DNA of 64,000 nt from an uncultured Crocinitomix sp. GTDB taxonomy: Bacteria; Bacteroidota; Bacteroidia; Flavobacteriales_D; Crocinitomicaceae. Where the stretch lies: contig CAKZON010000070.1 in the NCBI GenBank assembly GCA_937136425.1, positions 186,001 through 250,000 of the forward strand, in the 5' to 3' direction. Numbering within the stretch: position 1 is the stretch's first letter; each line of letters starts with the position of its first letter. The notes under the pieces are model-generated. The model saw nothing but the letters and a program-made list of their open reading frames with translations. It did not search any database and was not told the DNA's origin. Position numbers and translations under genes: made by a program. This document shows positions 1-9,382 of the stretch, in pieces.

Positions 1-2078
1 TCACCCTCTTGAAGTGTATAACCAAATTTTCTTGCATCATTTTGCAGAATGCTTTTGAACAGGAAATAAAGTGTGTTCATATTCACATCACTATACTTAT
101 AACCTTTATTTGGATCTAACCAAATTTGATTAAGTCTCAACCACATTGAGTCTTGATAAATAATATCGAGATAAAAATCTTCCGCCACCTCTGTTGAATA
201 AATAGAATCTGCTATATCGCAAAAATACTGATCAAATCGTCCAATTTCGTCACTGGTATAACGCATGTATTTAATGATTGGGAAACCTGCCGGCATACCA
301 CTATTGTGAGTTAATAATTCCTGAAAAGTGATATTTCGAATTGTACTAGGATAGCGCAAATGATCTTTTAATGAATCTGGCAAATACCCTGACAAACTAT
401 CTAATAACCCGTATGCTTGCATTTCATACAACTTCATACCTACCAGCGTTGTTGAAACCACCTTAGTTAAGGACGCCAAATCATATAGCGACTCTGAAGT
501 AACGGGCTTCACTCTGTCATATGAATGATAACCAAAGGACTTATCATAAATAATGCAACCATCTTTTGCTATTAATACCTGACACCCAGGAAACGCTCTA
601 CCATTAAGCGCACCTTGCACTGCATAATCAATTTCACGAAGCGTATCCTTACTTAATCCACAAAAAGCAGGATCTGTTCTAGCCAATTTAATTTTTGTTG
701 TTTTAATCCCCTTTACAATAGAATCTTCTGCAACAAAATCTCCTTTGAAAGCCAACTGACCGGAACAAAGCTGTAATAAGGCGGTATAGTCCAATTTATT
801 TGCACTATTCCTAGGATAATATATTAGGTTGTTCGCACTAATTAAGCTGCTATAAAAATTGGGATTAGAGAAACACAGCAGTAAATTATCATCAGGCTCT
901 AAACTCCCTATTTTACTTAATAAATCTAACGAAGATGAATCACTTAAAACAACCAATTTAACTCCTTCTGAAGCTACAATTTTATCAAAATTTTCTTCAA
1001 TATTTTTTTTGTGAATTTTAAAACCATTTTCGGTTTTCAATTTTTTGTTTATGCTAATTTTATCCTCAGAATAGACATTTAATCCTTTATTAATAGGGAT
1101 ATTTTTACCATGATTACTTATAAGCGCAGCACTCCCATATAGTAAATTAGTTTGCACGGCTTCTTTTTGCTCTTCAACCCCAGCTCTAATGGTTGATTGG
1201 ATCAGTTTACTTTTAGCATCCAAAATTCGCTTAGTGCTTTCTTCAAAAATTGGGCGATTTTCTTCTAGTAATTTCCAATTCTTATAAGGAATAGCTCCGC
1301 GAATATTTTCATCCATACTCACCATAAACAAGTCTCCACCACTATTCAATTGTTGATTAATTGACTCTTCTTTTGTAGACACTAAGAACATTCCTTTAAA
1401 GTTTGCTGACTGTCTAAAACCATTGAGTTGAACGGTATCAAAATGAGCTAAGCTAACCTCTACAATATCGTTTGTATTTCGCAAGGCCAACATAAAGTTT
1501 TGATAATCTCTTTTGACATTTTCATCTTCATATGCAGCCTGAACAATATTGATACCCGACCTAGATTTCCATTCGGTTATCCAATCGTTAAATGCCTCAC
1601 TATTTTCATAAGTTCCTCCAAAACTAACTAGCCCAATTCTATCATTTTCAAAAACTCTTGTTAATGCAGAATCTCGATTATGCTCTGCTGAATTCCAATA
1701 AGAATAATTAGGAACCTCTAAATAATCAAAGTAATTCGCATAATACAAAGGTTGAATAATTGGCAACGTATCCAGCTTTATTTTAAAGCGACTGATGCTA
1801 TCCAAATCCCATCCTGAAAATCGAATTCCTCCAGGTTCATTTTCAACCACCCAATTGGCCAAACTATCTATATTTTGCTGAAATACCACTGGTACTTCTA
1901 CTATAAAATGTTGATAATACTGTTGTTTTTCACTTAACTCTCCAAATAGAGAATCGGACAAAGTGGTTTCATTCGAATCAGCAATTACCACTTCCTCTAC
2001 AACAGGATCACTCTTACAGGTTGCAAATAAAAACAGCAATAGAACCGCTATAAAATTAAGCTTATGCTTGGGTATCAT
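1..2078 (-). CDS. GH3-like / serine beta-lactamase fusion lipoprotein (3' end cut off by window edge)
   Basis: The reading frame is open from the ATG at 2078 through position 1, giving 692 codons without a stop; the C-terminus lies outside the window. The N-terminus is a lipoprotein signal (hydrophobic LLLFLFATC, lipid Cys about residue 19). Residues about 55-330 resemble a shrunken glycoside hydrolase family 3 N-domain (segments such as ENEPGGIRFSGW and NFKGMFLVSTKEES), and residues about 340-500 resemble the GH3 C-domain. From about residue 500 onward it is a class C beta-lactamase/CubicO-type serine hydrolase: the S-x-x-K nucleophile motif is S536-L-T-K539 in DLASLTKVV, and a Y-S-D motif follows near codons 655-660. 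This fusion is familiar in Bacteroidota and is usually called a serine hydrolase with unknown peptidoglycan or glycan substrate. I could not find the usual GH3 catalytic signatures (see findings). Confidence 0.8.
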   Translation of the reverse strand, partial: MIPKHKLNFIAVLLLFLFATCKSDPVVEEVVIADSNETTLSDSLFGELSEKQQYYQHFIVEVPVVFQQNIDSLANWVVENEPGGIRFSGWDLDSISRFKIKLDTLPIIQPLYYANYFDYLEVPNYSYWNSAEHNRDSALTRVFENDRIGLVSFGGTYENSEAFNDWITEWKSRSGINIVQAAYEDENVKRDYQNFMLALRNTNDIVEVSLAHFDTVQLNGFRQSANFKGMFLVSTKEESINQQLNSGGDLFMVSMDENIRGAIPYKNWKLLEENRPIFEESTKRILDAKSKLIQSTIRAGVEEQKEAVQTNLLYGSAALISNHGKNIPINKGLNVYSEDKISINKKLKTENGFKIHKKNIEENFDKIVASEGVKLVVLSDSSSLDLLSKIGSLEPDDNLLLCFSNPNFYSSLISANNLIYYPRNSANKLDYTALLQLCSGQLAFKGDFVAEDSIVKGIKTTKIKLARTDPAFCGLSKDTLREIDYAVQGALNGRAFPGCQVLIAKDGCIIYDKSFGYHSYDRVKPVTSESLYDLASLTKVVSTTLVGMKLYEMQAYGLLDSLSGYLPDSLKDHLRYPSTIRNITFQELLTHNSGMPAGFPIIKYMRYTSDEIGRFDQYFCDIADSIYSTEVAEDFYLDIIYQDSMWLRLNQIWLDPNKGYKYSDVNMNTLYFLFKSILQNDARKFGYTLQEG

Positions 2079-2080
2079 TC

Positions 2081-2107
2081 CATTACATTTTGAAAACAAA
2101 TGTAATG
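2081..2107 (-). promoter_or_regulatory. Promoter -7 box within a 10-bp inverted repeat, upstream of the GH3-like/beta-lactamase gene
   Basis: On the minus strand TACATTTG (plus 2097-2104) matches the Bacteroidota -7 consensus TAnnTTTG exactly and would give a leader of about 12 nt. It sits in a perfect inverted repeat: CATTACATTT at 2081-2090 and AAATGTAATG at 2098-2107, spaced by 7 nt. No clear -33 element is visible. Confidence 0.45.
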
Positions 2108-2118
2108 AATAAGATGAA

Positions 2119-4530
2119 TTATCTGAGAATTGTTATCATTCCTTCGTACTGATGAACTTGATATTCACGATCAGTAATCTGTACTTTGTACACTACCACA
2201 TCATCAGGAACGTTATGACCATTATACGTACCATCCCATTTAAAATATTGATCGGTAGTCTGATAAATCAACTCTCCCCATCTATTAAATATCTGGAAAT
2301 TAAACTCTGTTGCACCAATAACACTAACACCATACGTATTATTAAACCTTCCATCATCCGGAGTAAAGGCATTTGGAGCGTAGAAATAAAACTCTGGCTT
2401 AACATAAAGTGGTTTCGTAATAGTATCCGAACAACCAATTTCATTATAAGCAATTAACGTTACTTCATACCATCCCCAAGGGTTATATGTAGAACTTGGT
2501 GAATTTAAATTAGAGACATCTCCATTTCCTAAATCCCAATCCCATGTAACACCACCAACAGATGTGTTTTGGAATGAAACCAATAAGTTCTCCATAGGTT
2601 CATTTGATAAAATATTGAAATTAGCTTGAGGGCGCACTACTTCAACGGTAGTTGTTCCTTCTATCGCATAAGTGTGACAAGCATCTTCAACCGACACCGT
2701 GTATGTTTCAGTATAATTAGGAGAAACTTTTACCTCAGGAGTTGTTTCACCTGAATGCGTCCAATAATAAGTATAATCACCAAGTCCTTCTGTTGCAATC
2801 ACAAATAAATCTGCTGTGTCACCAGGGCAAATTAATTGATCAGGACTCATTTCTAACTCTAACACTGATGCAATTACCGTCACAGTAATTTCTTTCGTTA
2901 ATTCTGTTCCACAACCATCCGTAATTACTAAAGTATAAGTAGTTGTAACAAAAGGAGAAACATTTACAAATGACCCACTAGAAATAAGTGTTCCATCATC
3001 AAACCATTCATATGAATACGTTCCCTCACCACCATAAGGTTCTGACACTAACACAAGAGGTGTGTTAGGACATAGCACTGAAGTATCTGGAGTTGTATTC
3101 ACCATTAAAGGTGGATATACTGGAACAGTTACAGTACCTGAAACTGTTAAAGGCACACCAATACAAATGTCATTTACAGTAACGGAGTAAGTTGTTGTCA
3201 CATCTGGACTAACAGTAATCGTAGGGTCAGAACCTCCAACATCCCAATCATACGTATAGTCTGGTAATCCACCACTTACATTTACTGTCAGCTCAACTTC
3301 TTCTGACGGGCAATGTACTTCCACATCATCAATAGAAGCAGTTACAGGATCAACATCTTGAATAAACAATTCAATATCTACAAAGTTATCTTCTCCACAA
3401 GGATCAGGATAATTCAATTCAATAATTAGGTTTTCAGTACCTTCCGTCAACACATCATCTAATACATCAAAATCAAATGTTACTACTGATTGACCTATTG
3501 CAAAATTGATATTATCTGGAATATTTTCGTAATCCACCCCTTCTGTAGCAGTTCCTGAAAGCATAACCGGAAGGCTTAATGCTTCTGCAGTATGTGTTCT
3601 TGAAATTGTTACAGTTGCAGATTCACAACCTTCAGCCATTGTTACACCATCACCATACCCGTTCAAATCTAAATCTGCGTCCATATCAAGCGGGCTATAA
3701 CTTGCTAAACTATTTGCTTCTAGAAAAATCCCAGAATCATAAGATTGGTCTCCTGCATCAGCAATTGCAATTTTAAGATGATAAGTTTCACCACATTCCA
3801 CTTTAGCAACAGCTTCCATTACAGTTGTAAAACCATCATATTGAATATAAAAATCATCACTATCATAAGGAGACGTAGAACCTGTACCATTTGCATTATA
3901 AAATGCACAGTTTTGACATGGCCCCGTATTACTTGATCCGTTGTTTATATTATCAATAGAAACCGGCCCACCTCCACCAGGAATTTGCGCCATATTATAT
4001 GTACCTCCAAATCCTGGTCCAGAGATAAAAAATGCAAATGCATCATTAAAACCTTCTCCTACAAATTCAGGATACTCATCAGAGCCAAACACATAACGAA
4101 ATCTAACCGTATCACTTTGAGGGATAAAATCAAATTCAAGGATTGCAGCATTTTCAGTATCAACTCCAGCAATTGCAGTTAAAGGTCCATAACCAGGTGC
4201 CCCATTTGCTTTACCAGAAGACCCTGTATCATTTGGTCCGAAAGGCCCACGTTGTTCTCCTCCAATTCCTCCAGTTTCGTTATTAACCGTTCCAGTGGTT
4301 AAAATAATCCCACTTGCTAAACCAACATTTGTTGCAGCACCGTTAAAAGAACCAATTGCCTCTGCCACACCTGTAAAAGATACTCCAGAAACTTCAACAC
4401 CATCTCCAACCAATATATCCTCTACCAAAGAAACAGGACTAACGCCTGAATTTGTAACCAATTGACTATTGGCTGAAAAGCTAATAAGTAAAACACTTAA
4501 TACGATTGCTATTTTGGCTTGGATTTTCAC
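2119..4530 (-). CDS. Secreted choice-of-anchor L protein with T9SS type B (CHU_C) C-terminal domain
   Basis: An 803-residue surface or secreted protein. Residues 1-23 are a Sec signal peptide ending in FSANSQ. About residues 30-280 form a choice-of-anchor L domain (FGSDEYPEF, FAFFISGPG). About 300-375 look like a Calx-beta repeat (the GTATEGVDY signature and TEGTENLIIEL). Several Ig-like/PKD-type repeats rich in Tyr, Thr and Val follow (each ending in a TTTYT/S-VTV strand), with a clear PKD domain near 635-705 (WDWDLGNGDVS). The last 90 residues are the gliding-motility-associated C-terminal domain (APNAFTPD, FNRWGELIYQT, WDGTYNGHNVPDDVVVYKV), the type B T9SS sorting signal, so export through the SprA channel is expected. 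Ligand unknown; adhesion is the usual assumption for such architectures. Confidence 0.85.
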   Translation of the reverse strand: MKIQAKIAIVLSVLLISFSANSQLVTNSGVSPVSLVEDILVGDGVEVSGVSFTGVAEAIGSFNGAATNVGLASGIILTTGTVNNETGGIGGEQRGPFGPNDTGSSGKANGAPGYGPLTAIAGVDTENAAILEFDFIPQSDTVRFRYVFGSDEYPEFVGEGFNDAFAFFISGPGFGGTYNMAQIPGGGGPVSIDNINNGSSNTGPCQNCAFYNANGTGSTSPYDSDDFYIQYDGFTTVMEAVAKVECGETYHLKIAIADAGDQSYDSGIFLEANSLASYSPLDMDADLDLNGYGDGVTMAEGCESATVTISRTHTAEALSLPVMLSGTATEGVDYENIPDNINFAIGQSVVTFDFDVLDDVLTEGTENLIIELNYPDPCGEDNFVDIELFIQDVDPVTASIDDVEVHCPSEEVELTVNVSGGLPDYTYDWDVGGSDPTITVSPDVTTTYSVTVNDICIGVPLTVSGTVTVPVYPPLMVNTTPDTSVLCPNTPLVLVSEPYGGEGTYSYEWFDDGTLISSGSFVNVSPFVTTTYTLVITDGCGTELTKEITVTVIASVLELEMSPDQLICPGDTADLFVIATEGLGDYTYYWTHSGETTPEVKVSPNYTETYTVSVEDACHTYAIEGTTTVEVVRPQANFNILSNEPMENLLVSFQNTSVGGVTWDWDLGNGDVSNLNSPSSTYNPWGWYEVTLIAYNEIGCSDTITKPLYVKPEFYFYAPNAFTPDDGRFNNTYGVSVIGATEFNFQIFNRWGELIYQTTDQYFKWDGTYNGHNVPDDVVVYKVQITDREYQVHQYEGMITILR

Positions 4531-4729
4531 TACTACTTCTATTGTTTTTATTATAACGATTAATAAAGTCTTCTCCCCTACTCAAAGATAATTAAATTCC
4601 TCATAACTATAACGTTTGCTACTTCGATTTAGTTGTTTAGTAACATCAAAAAACGAGCCAAGTGTCCGTTTCATTGATTTAAATGAAATTTTGACACCAA
4701 AAAGAATCGAAATTGCCATTTTATACCTT

Positions 4730-4737
4730 TACATTTG
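4730..4737 (+). promoter_or_regulatory. Promoter -7 box TACATTTG for the M23 peptidase gene
   Basis: Exact match to TAnnTTTG, ending 10 nt before the GTG start at 4748, so the mRNA leader would be only a few nucleotides. A TTG lies 14 nt upstream, shorter than the usual spacing of about 20. Confidence 0.5.
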
Positions 4738-4747
4738 TAATTAGATA

Positions 4748-5599
4748 GTGAGCCTTTTAGAAAAAATAAAGAATTATTTCAGACGTTCGAGAGAAAAACA
4801 CAAGTTAACGTTTATCAATGATAGCAATTATCATGAAAAATGGAGTTTGCGTGTTTCTTCCTTTAACTTGATTTCCTTATTAGGCTTATACACGGTTGTT
4901 GTCTTAGTAATTACACTTCTATTGGTAAGGTATACGCCTTTAAATTCGCTTTTCGTAACTGACAACGGCTTATATAATGACCAAGAGATAGAGCGACAAG
5001 GAGAATTAATTGACTCCTTATATGAAGCGACAGAATCGAACCAATTTCTTTTAAACAACCTCAAAACTATTTTAACAGATGAGGAATTTGAGGATAGCTC
5101 TACTAACAACCTGGATAAAGAGTTAGAGAACTACACCCCAGACTTTACTAAAAGCTCGGCAGATTCAATTTTACGGAAAAAGGTTGAAAACGCCGAGTCT
5201 AACAAATCGCGTTATGCAGAAAGTGAGTCTTATGATTTCTTTTTCGCACCTGTCAAAGGTTTAGTTTCACACTCGTTTAACGAGCAAGAAGGGCATTTTG
5301 GGGTAGATGTCGTCACTTTAAAAGATGAACCTATTAAATCTTGCTTGGACGGAACAATTATTCTAACTGGCTGGGTTGAATCAGAAGGAAATGTAATTGC
5401 CGTGCAGCATAAAGGAGATTTAATATCTGTTTACAAACATTGTTCTGCCATTTTAAAAAAACGTGGCGAATTAGTTAAAACTGGCGATCCAATAGGCATT
5501 GTAGGGAACTCAGGCGAAAACACAACTGGCCCTCATTTACATTTTGAACTTTGGAAAAAGGGACATTTATTAAACCCAGAAGAATATATTTCATTCTAA
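4748..5599 (+). CDS. Membrane-anchored M23 family metallopeptidase (LytM-like)
   Basis: A 283-residue protein with a short cytoplasmic N-terminus, one transmembrane helix at about residues 40-61, a periplasmic linker of charged residues (about 75-165, possibly coiled coil) and a C-terminal M23 peptidase domain. Zinc ligands are visible: H183-x3-D187 (HFGVD) and the HxH motif with H263 and H265 (GPHLHFELW), with H231 also conserved. Active members cut peptidoglycan cross-bridges; the ligands are intact, so activity is plausible. The start is the GTG at 4748, since no ATG precedes the transmembrane helix in frame and a TACATTTG box sits just upstream. It is transcribed alone; a weak 5-bp hairpin near 5649-5666 follows it. 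Confidence 0.85.
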   Translation: MSLLEKIKNYFRRSREKHKLTFINDSNYHEKWSLRVSSFNLISLLGLYTVVVLVITLLLVRYTPLNSLFVTDNGLYNDQEIERQGELIDSLYEATESNQFLLNNLKTILTDEEFEDSSTNNLDKELENYTPDFTKSSADSILRKKVENAESNKSRYAESESYDFFFAPVKGLVSHSFNEQEGHFGVDVVTLKDEPIKSCLDGTIILTGWVESEGNVIAVQHKGDLISVYKHCSAILKKRGELVKTGDPIGIVGNSGENTTGPHLHFELWKKGHLLNPEEYISF

Positions 5600-5733
5600 T
5601 CTAACCATTTCCGAAACACTTATTTTTAGTCCTTTTTCAAGTTCTAAAACGGAAGATAAAGTCCGTATTTTGACTTAATCGGATTTTTTGACACAAATAT
5701 CGTTCAATGCCCCTATTTTACGATTCGAATCAC

Positions 5734-5741
5734 TACATTTG
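5734..5741 (+). promoter_or_regulatory. Promoter -7 box TACATTTG for the MMPL/RND gene
   Basis: Exact TAnnTTTG match 22 nt upstream of the ATG at 5764. No TTG is visible at the expected -33 distance. Confidence 0.45.
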
Positions 5742-5763
5742 TGGCTGTTTAATTTTTGGTTGA

Positions 5764-8400
5764 ATGTGGTTTAAACTTTCGCAATTTATCCTTCGAAATA
5801 GAATTTTGTTACTCTCAGTGATATTGGGGATTACAATCTTTTTGGGGTACTTTGCTATTACAAATATTAAGATTGATAATACTTATGGTACTATGTTACC
5901 TAAGGATTCTCAACCTAAGCAAGATTACGAACTCTTAAAGAAGTCCTTTGGAGGTAGTGAATCTCTGTTGATTTTTGCAATTCAAACAGAGAATCTTTAC
6001 GAAAAGGAAAAATTTCAGGCGTGGTATGATTTAGGTGAAGATGTTAACGCTTTTGACGCGGTAGATTCTGTTTTATCGGAAGCACATCTTTACCAACTTG
6101 CAAAAAATAGCACTGAGGAAAAGTTTTACTTTCAGTCTGTTATAAATAATCGACCTGAAAGTCAAAGTGAAATTGACAGTCTAAATCAAATCATTCGTAC
6201 CAACCCACTTTATAACGGCATATTATATAACGAGGAAACAAATGCCTCACTCATGATGATTTTCATAAATGAATCTATAATGAGTGACATGAAAAAGGCC
6301 AATATATTGTTTGATATTGAAGCCCTTTGTGATGATTATAATAAGATACTAGGCGATATTCGAATTTCAGGAATGCCACATATACGTGTAGCTGTAGGAG
6401 CCAAGTTAAAAGCTGAGTTAGGTTTATTTATTGGTTTATCAATAGGTGTAACCTCTTTATTATTATTCATCTTCTTTAGATCCATTAAAATTGTATTGAT
6501 TGCCAATACGGTAGTTTTTGCAGGTGTTATTTGGTCATTAGGAAGTATTGGAGCGCTAGATTATCAACTTTCAATTTTAATGGTATTAATTCCACCATTA
6601 ATTATTGTAATCAGCATCCCTAACTGTATTTTCTTGATTAATAAATTTCACCAAGAAATTAAAACACATGGGAATAAAGCCAAGGCACTTTCTCGTGTAA
6701 TTCAAAAAATTGGAAATGCAACCTTCTTGACGAACCTAACTACAGCACTAGGGTTTTCAACGTTCATTTTTACAAACTCTGAACGTTTGGCTGAATTTGG
6801 ACTAATTGCATCTATTAACATTTTATTTGTATTTGTTTTGTCGATTACAATTCTTCCAATTGTATTGAGTTATTCAAAAATTCCGAAAAGCAAACATTTA
6901 AAACACTTAGAAAAACAATGGCTGCATTATACAGTTGACAAACTGGAGACATTGACATTGAATAAACGTAAATGGGTGTTCATAGGTTCTGGAGTTGTTG
7001 TAATTATTGCATTAATTGGAACACTTCAAATTAAAGCGACTGGAAACATTACTGGAGATCTTCCGCAAAATGACCCGATTACGAATGACTTAAACTTCAT
7101 TCAAGATAACTTTGGAGGAGCAATTCCATTCGACATTCTATTAGATACCAAGCGCGAAAACACTTTCTTTAATCGTTTTGAAGAAATAGATTCGGCACAA
7201 CGTTATTTAGAATCATTTGGGCAGTTTTCTAAATCACTTTCCATTTCGGATGCAATAAAGGTTGCTAATATGGCCTTTAGTAATGGTAATCCAAATAAAT
7301 ACGAACTTCCATCTGACGCCAAAATGCGTTTGATGGCTCCATATATTAAAAATACGACAAGCGAAGCTGCTGGAACGAATGGTTTTGTGGATAGTTCATT
7401 AGTTATTACAAGAATTACCGCACAAATTCAAGATTTAGGATCTTATGATATTCAAGAATTAATTGATAGCATTAGACCTGGATTTGAAAGAATCATTAAT
7501 CCGTACAAAGCTGCAACTGACAGTTTGTATCCACTTATTATTGCACAAGAAGGTGAAGAGAAAAATGCAAGCTTAACTGAGCTATACAAAGCATCACCTG
7601 TAGTATTTAGAGATTTAAAAGCCATGTATGTTGGTCAAAACTCTTCTTTAATGGAAGAACTTGACGAAACAACATTTGCACCTTACCATAACGAGGTTGG
7701 CTTTAATGATAGTTTATATAAAGCAATAGACATTAATGAATGGGCTGTTACTTTTACAGGAACCTCTGTAGTTGCCTCTAATGGAACACAATATCTTGTT
7801 GTTAACTTACTAATCTCATTAAGCATTGCTATTGTCATGATTGGTATTCTAATGTCAATTTTATTCCGTTCATGGAGAATGGTGTTAGTTTCATTAGTAC
7901 CGAACTTTGTACCATTACTGTTTACAGCAGGTGTTATGGGATATACGGGCATTCCTATTAAACCATCCACTTTATTAGTATTTAGTATTGCATTTGGAAT
8001 ATCCGTGGATGACACCATTCACTTTTTGGCTAAATTCCGTCAAGAGCTTAAATTATATGAACATGATTTGAGAAAATGTATTCTATCTGCCTTGCGAGAA
8101 ACTGGAACAAGTATGATTTACACATCAATCGTATTATTCTTTGGTTTCTTAATGTTTGCATTTTCACAATTTGGAGGAACAAAAGCCTTAGGAGTTTTAG
8201 TTTCACTAACTCTATTAGTTGCCATGTTCGCTAACCTATTGATTTTGCCAAGTTTACTTTTGTGGATGGAGAAAAAGATCAGTAATAAAGCGTTAGCAGA
8301 ACCATTGTTTCAGCTATATGATGAAGAAGAGGATATTGAATTGGAAGATTTAGAAATAGAATCTGGACCTTCAGCTTCGAAAAACTCTTTTCAAGAATAG
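5764..8400 (+). CDS. RND superfamily (MMPL / HAE3-type) exporter
   Basis: An 878-residue inner-membrane protein with the internal duplication of RND transporters. One transmembrane helix at about residues 12-31 is followed by a periplasmic loop to about 215, five helices (about 217-370), a helix near 400-420, a second large periplasmic loop to about 675, and five closing helices (about 680-845). The size and two-repeat layout fit the MMPL/HAE3 class, whose members export lipids, hopanoids or other hydrophobic compounds using the proton gradient. No membrane-fusion protein or TolC partner is adjacent. The polyprenyl synthase gene begins 10 nt after its stop, so the two are probably co-transcribed, hinting at an isoprenoid-lipid link; substrate is unknown. 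Confidence 0.85.
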   Translation: MWFKLSQFILRNRILLLSVILGITIFLGYFAITNIKIDNTYGTMLPKDSQPKQDYELLKKSFGGSESLLIFAIQTENLYEKEKFQAWYDLGEDVNAFDAVDSVLSEAHLYQLAKNSTEEKFYFQSVINNRPESQSEIDSLNQIIRTNPLYNGILYNEETNASLMMIFINESIMSDMKKANILFDIEALCDDYNKILGDIRISGMPHIRVAVGAKLKAELGLFIGLSIGVTSLLLFIFFRSIKIVLIANTVVFAGVIWSLGSIGALDYQLSILMVLIPPLIIVISIPNCIFLINKFHQEIKTHGNKAKALSRVIQKIGNATFLTNLTTALGFSTFIFTNSERLAEFGLIASINILFVFVLSITILPIVLSYSKIPKSKHLKHLEKQWLHYTVDKLETLTLNKRKWVFIGSGVVVIIALIGTLQIKATGNITGDLPQNDPITNDLNFIQDNFGGAIPFDILLDTKRENTFFNRFEEIDSAQRYLESFGQFSKSLSISDAIKVANMAFSNGNPNKYELPSDAKMRLMAPYIKNTTSEAAGTNGFVDSSLVITRITAQIQDLGSYDIQELIDSIRPGFERIINPYKAATDSLYPLIIAQEGEEKNASLTELYKASPVVFRDLKAMYVGQNSSLMEELDETTFAPYHNEVGFNDSLYKAIDINEWAVTFTGTSVVASNGTQYLVVNLLISLSIAIVMIGILMSILFRSWRMVLVSLVPNFVPLLFTAGVMGYTGIPIKPSTLLVFSIAFGISVDDTIHFLAKFRQELKLYEHDLRKCILSALRETGTSMIYTSIVLFFGFLMFAFSQFGGTKALGVLVSLTLLVAMFANLLILPSLLLWMEKKISNKALAEPLFQLYDEEEDIELEDLEIESGPSASKNSFQE

Positions 8401-8410
8401 CCCATAAACC

Positions 8411-9382
8411 ATGATGAAATCCTTGTCTATTTATCAGGACTTTGTTGAATCTGCAATAGCAGCTTATCACTTACCTGAAACCCCAAATAACCTTTACGAG
8501 CCCATTACTTATTTTTTGGGATTAGGAGGGAAAAGAATGCGTCCAGTTTTGGCATTAATGAGTGCCGAATTATTTGGAGCACAATTTGAGTCTGCTAAAA
8601 ATGCAGCATTAACTGTAGAACTATTTCACAATTTCACACTCATTCATGATGATATTATGGATGAAGCTCCTTTAAGAAGAGGCCGAGAAACTGTTCATAA
8701 AAAGTGGAGTGAAAATATTGGTATATTAAGTGGAGATGCACTGCTTATAGAGGCCTATAAAGCTCTTTCAAATCATTCACCAGAACAATTGGCACAATTA
8801 CTTCCCGTTTTTAACCAAACTGCAACAGAAGTGTGCGAAGGGCAGCAATGGGACATGGACTTTGAAACCATGGAGAAAGTTGAAATTGACGCTTATATTA
8901 AAATGATTGCCTATAAGACTGCCGTTTTATTAGGTTGTAGTTTAAAAATGGGTGCTATTGTTGCTGGTGCCTCAGAATCTGATGCAAATGACTTATATGA
9001 ATTTGGTGTTAATCTTGGAATTGCTTTTCAAATTCAAGATGACATTTTAGATGTATATGCTGATCAGAATAAGTTTGGAAAACAAGTTGGTGGAGATATT
9101 ATTGCCAATAAAAAAACCTTTTTGCTTTTAAAAGCAATAGAGGATGCTGACGCCACGCAATCGCAAGAATTGAACACGTTGTCTACAGAGCAAGATTATG
9201 AGCTCAAAATCAAGAAAACTAAGGCTATTTACGCCGCACTTGATATTAAAGCAAAAGCCACTAAAAAAATGAATGAGTTCCATACAAAAGCTATGGAAAA
9301 TTTAGATCACATTGGTATTGCAGATGAAAAGAAAACTCCAATGCGCGAGCTTGCGACTTTCTTGTTAGGGCGCGAGCATTAA
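8411..9382 (+). CDS. Polyprenyl (isoprenyl) diphosphate synthase
   Basis: A 323-residue all-helical trans-isoprenyl diphosphate synthase that condenses isopentenyl diphosphate with an allylic diphosphate. Both Mg-binding aspartate motifs are intact: the first is D80-D-I-M-D84 followed by EAPLRRG, the second D210-D-I-L-D214. The substrate-binding GGKRMRP segment is at about residues 39-45. F75, five residues before the first Asp motif, is an aromatic that in family members helps to limit chain length, but I would not decide the product length from it (menaquinone side chain or GGPP are both possible). Two Met codons start the ORF; 8411 is taken. Co-transcribed with the upstream exporter; its 3' end overlaps the convergent GNAT gene by 18 bp. 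Confidence 0.88.
   Translation: MMKSLSIYQDFVESAIAAYHLPETPNNLYEPITYFLGLGGKRMRPVLALMSAELFGAQFESAKNAALTVELFHNFTLIHDDIMDEAPLRRGRETVHKKWSENIGILSGDALLIEAYKALSNHSPEQLAQLLPVFNQTATEVCEGQQWDMDFETMEKVEIDAYIKMIAYKTAVLLGCSLKMGAIVAGASESDANDLYEFGVNLGIAFQIQDDILDVYADQNKFGKQVGGDIIANKKTFLLLKAIEDADATQSQELNTLSTEQDYELKIKKTKAIYAALDIKAKATKKMNEFHTKAMENLDHIGIADEKKTPMRELATFLLGREH

Noticed and set aside
5649..5666. ACGGA...TCCGT hairpin after the M23 gene
   Set aside because: Only five base pairs with an 8-nt loop and a weak T-tract; not convincing as a terminator.
9365..9382. Convergent overlap of the polyprenyl synthase and GNAT genes as a possible antisense control
   Set aside because: An 18-bp tail overlap is common in compact genomes and gives no evidence of regulation.
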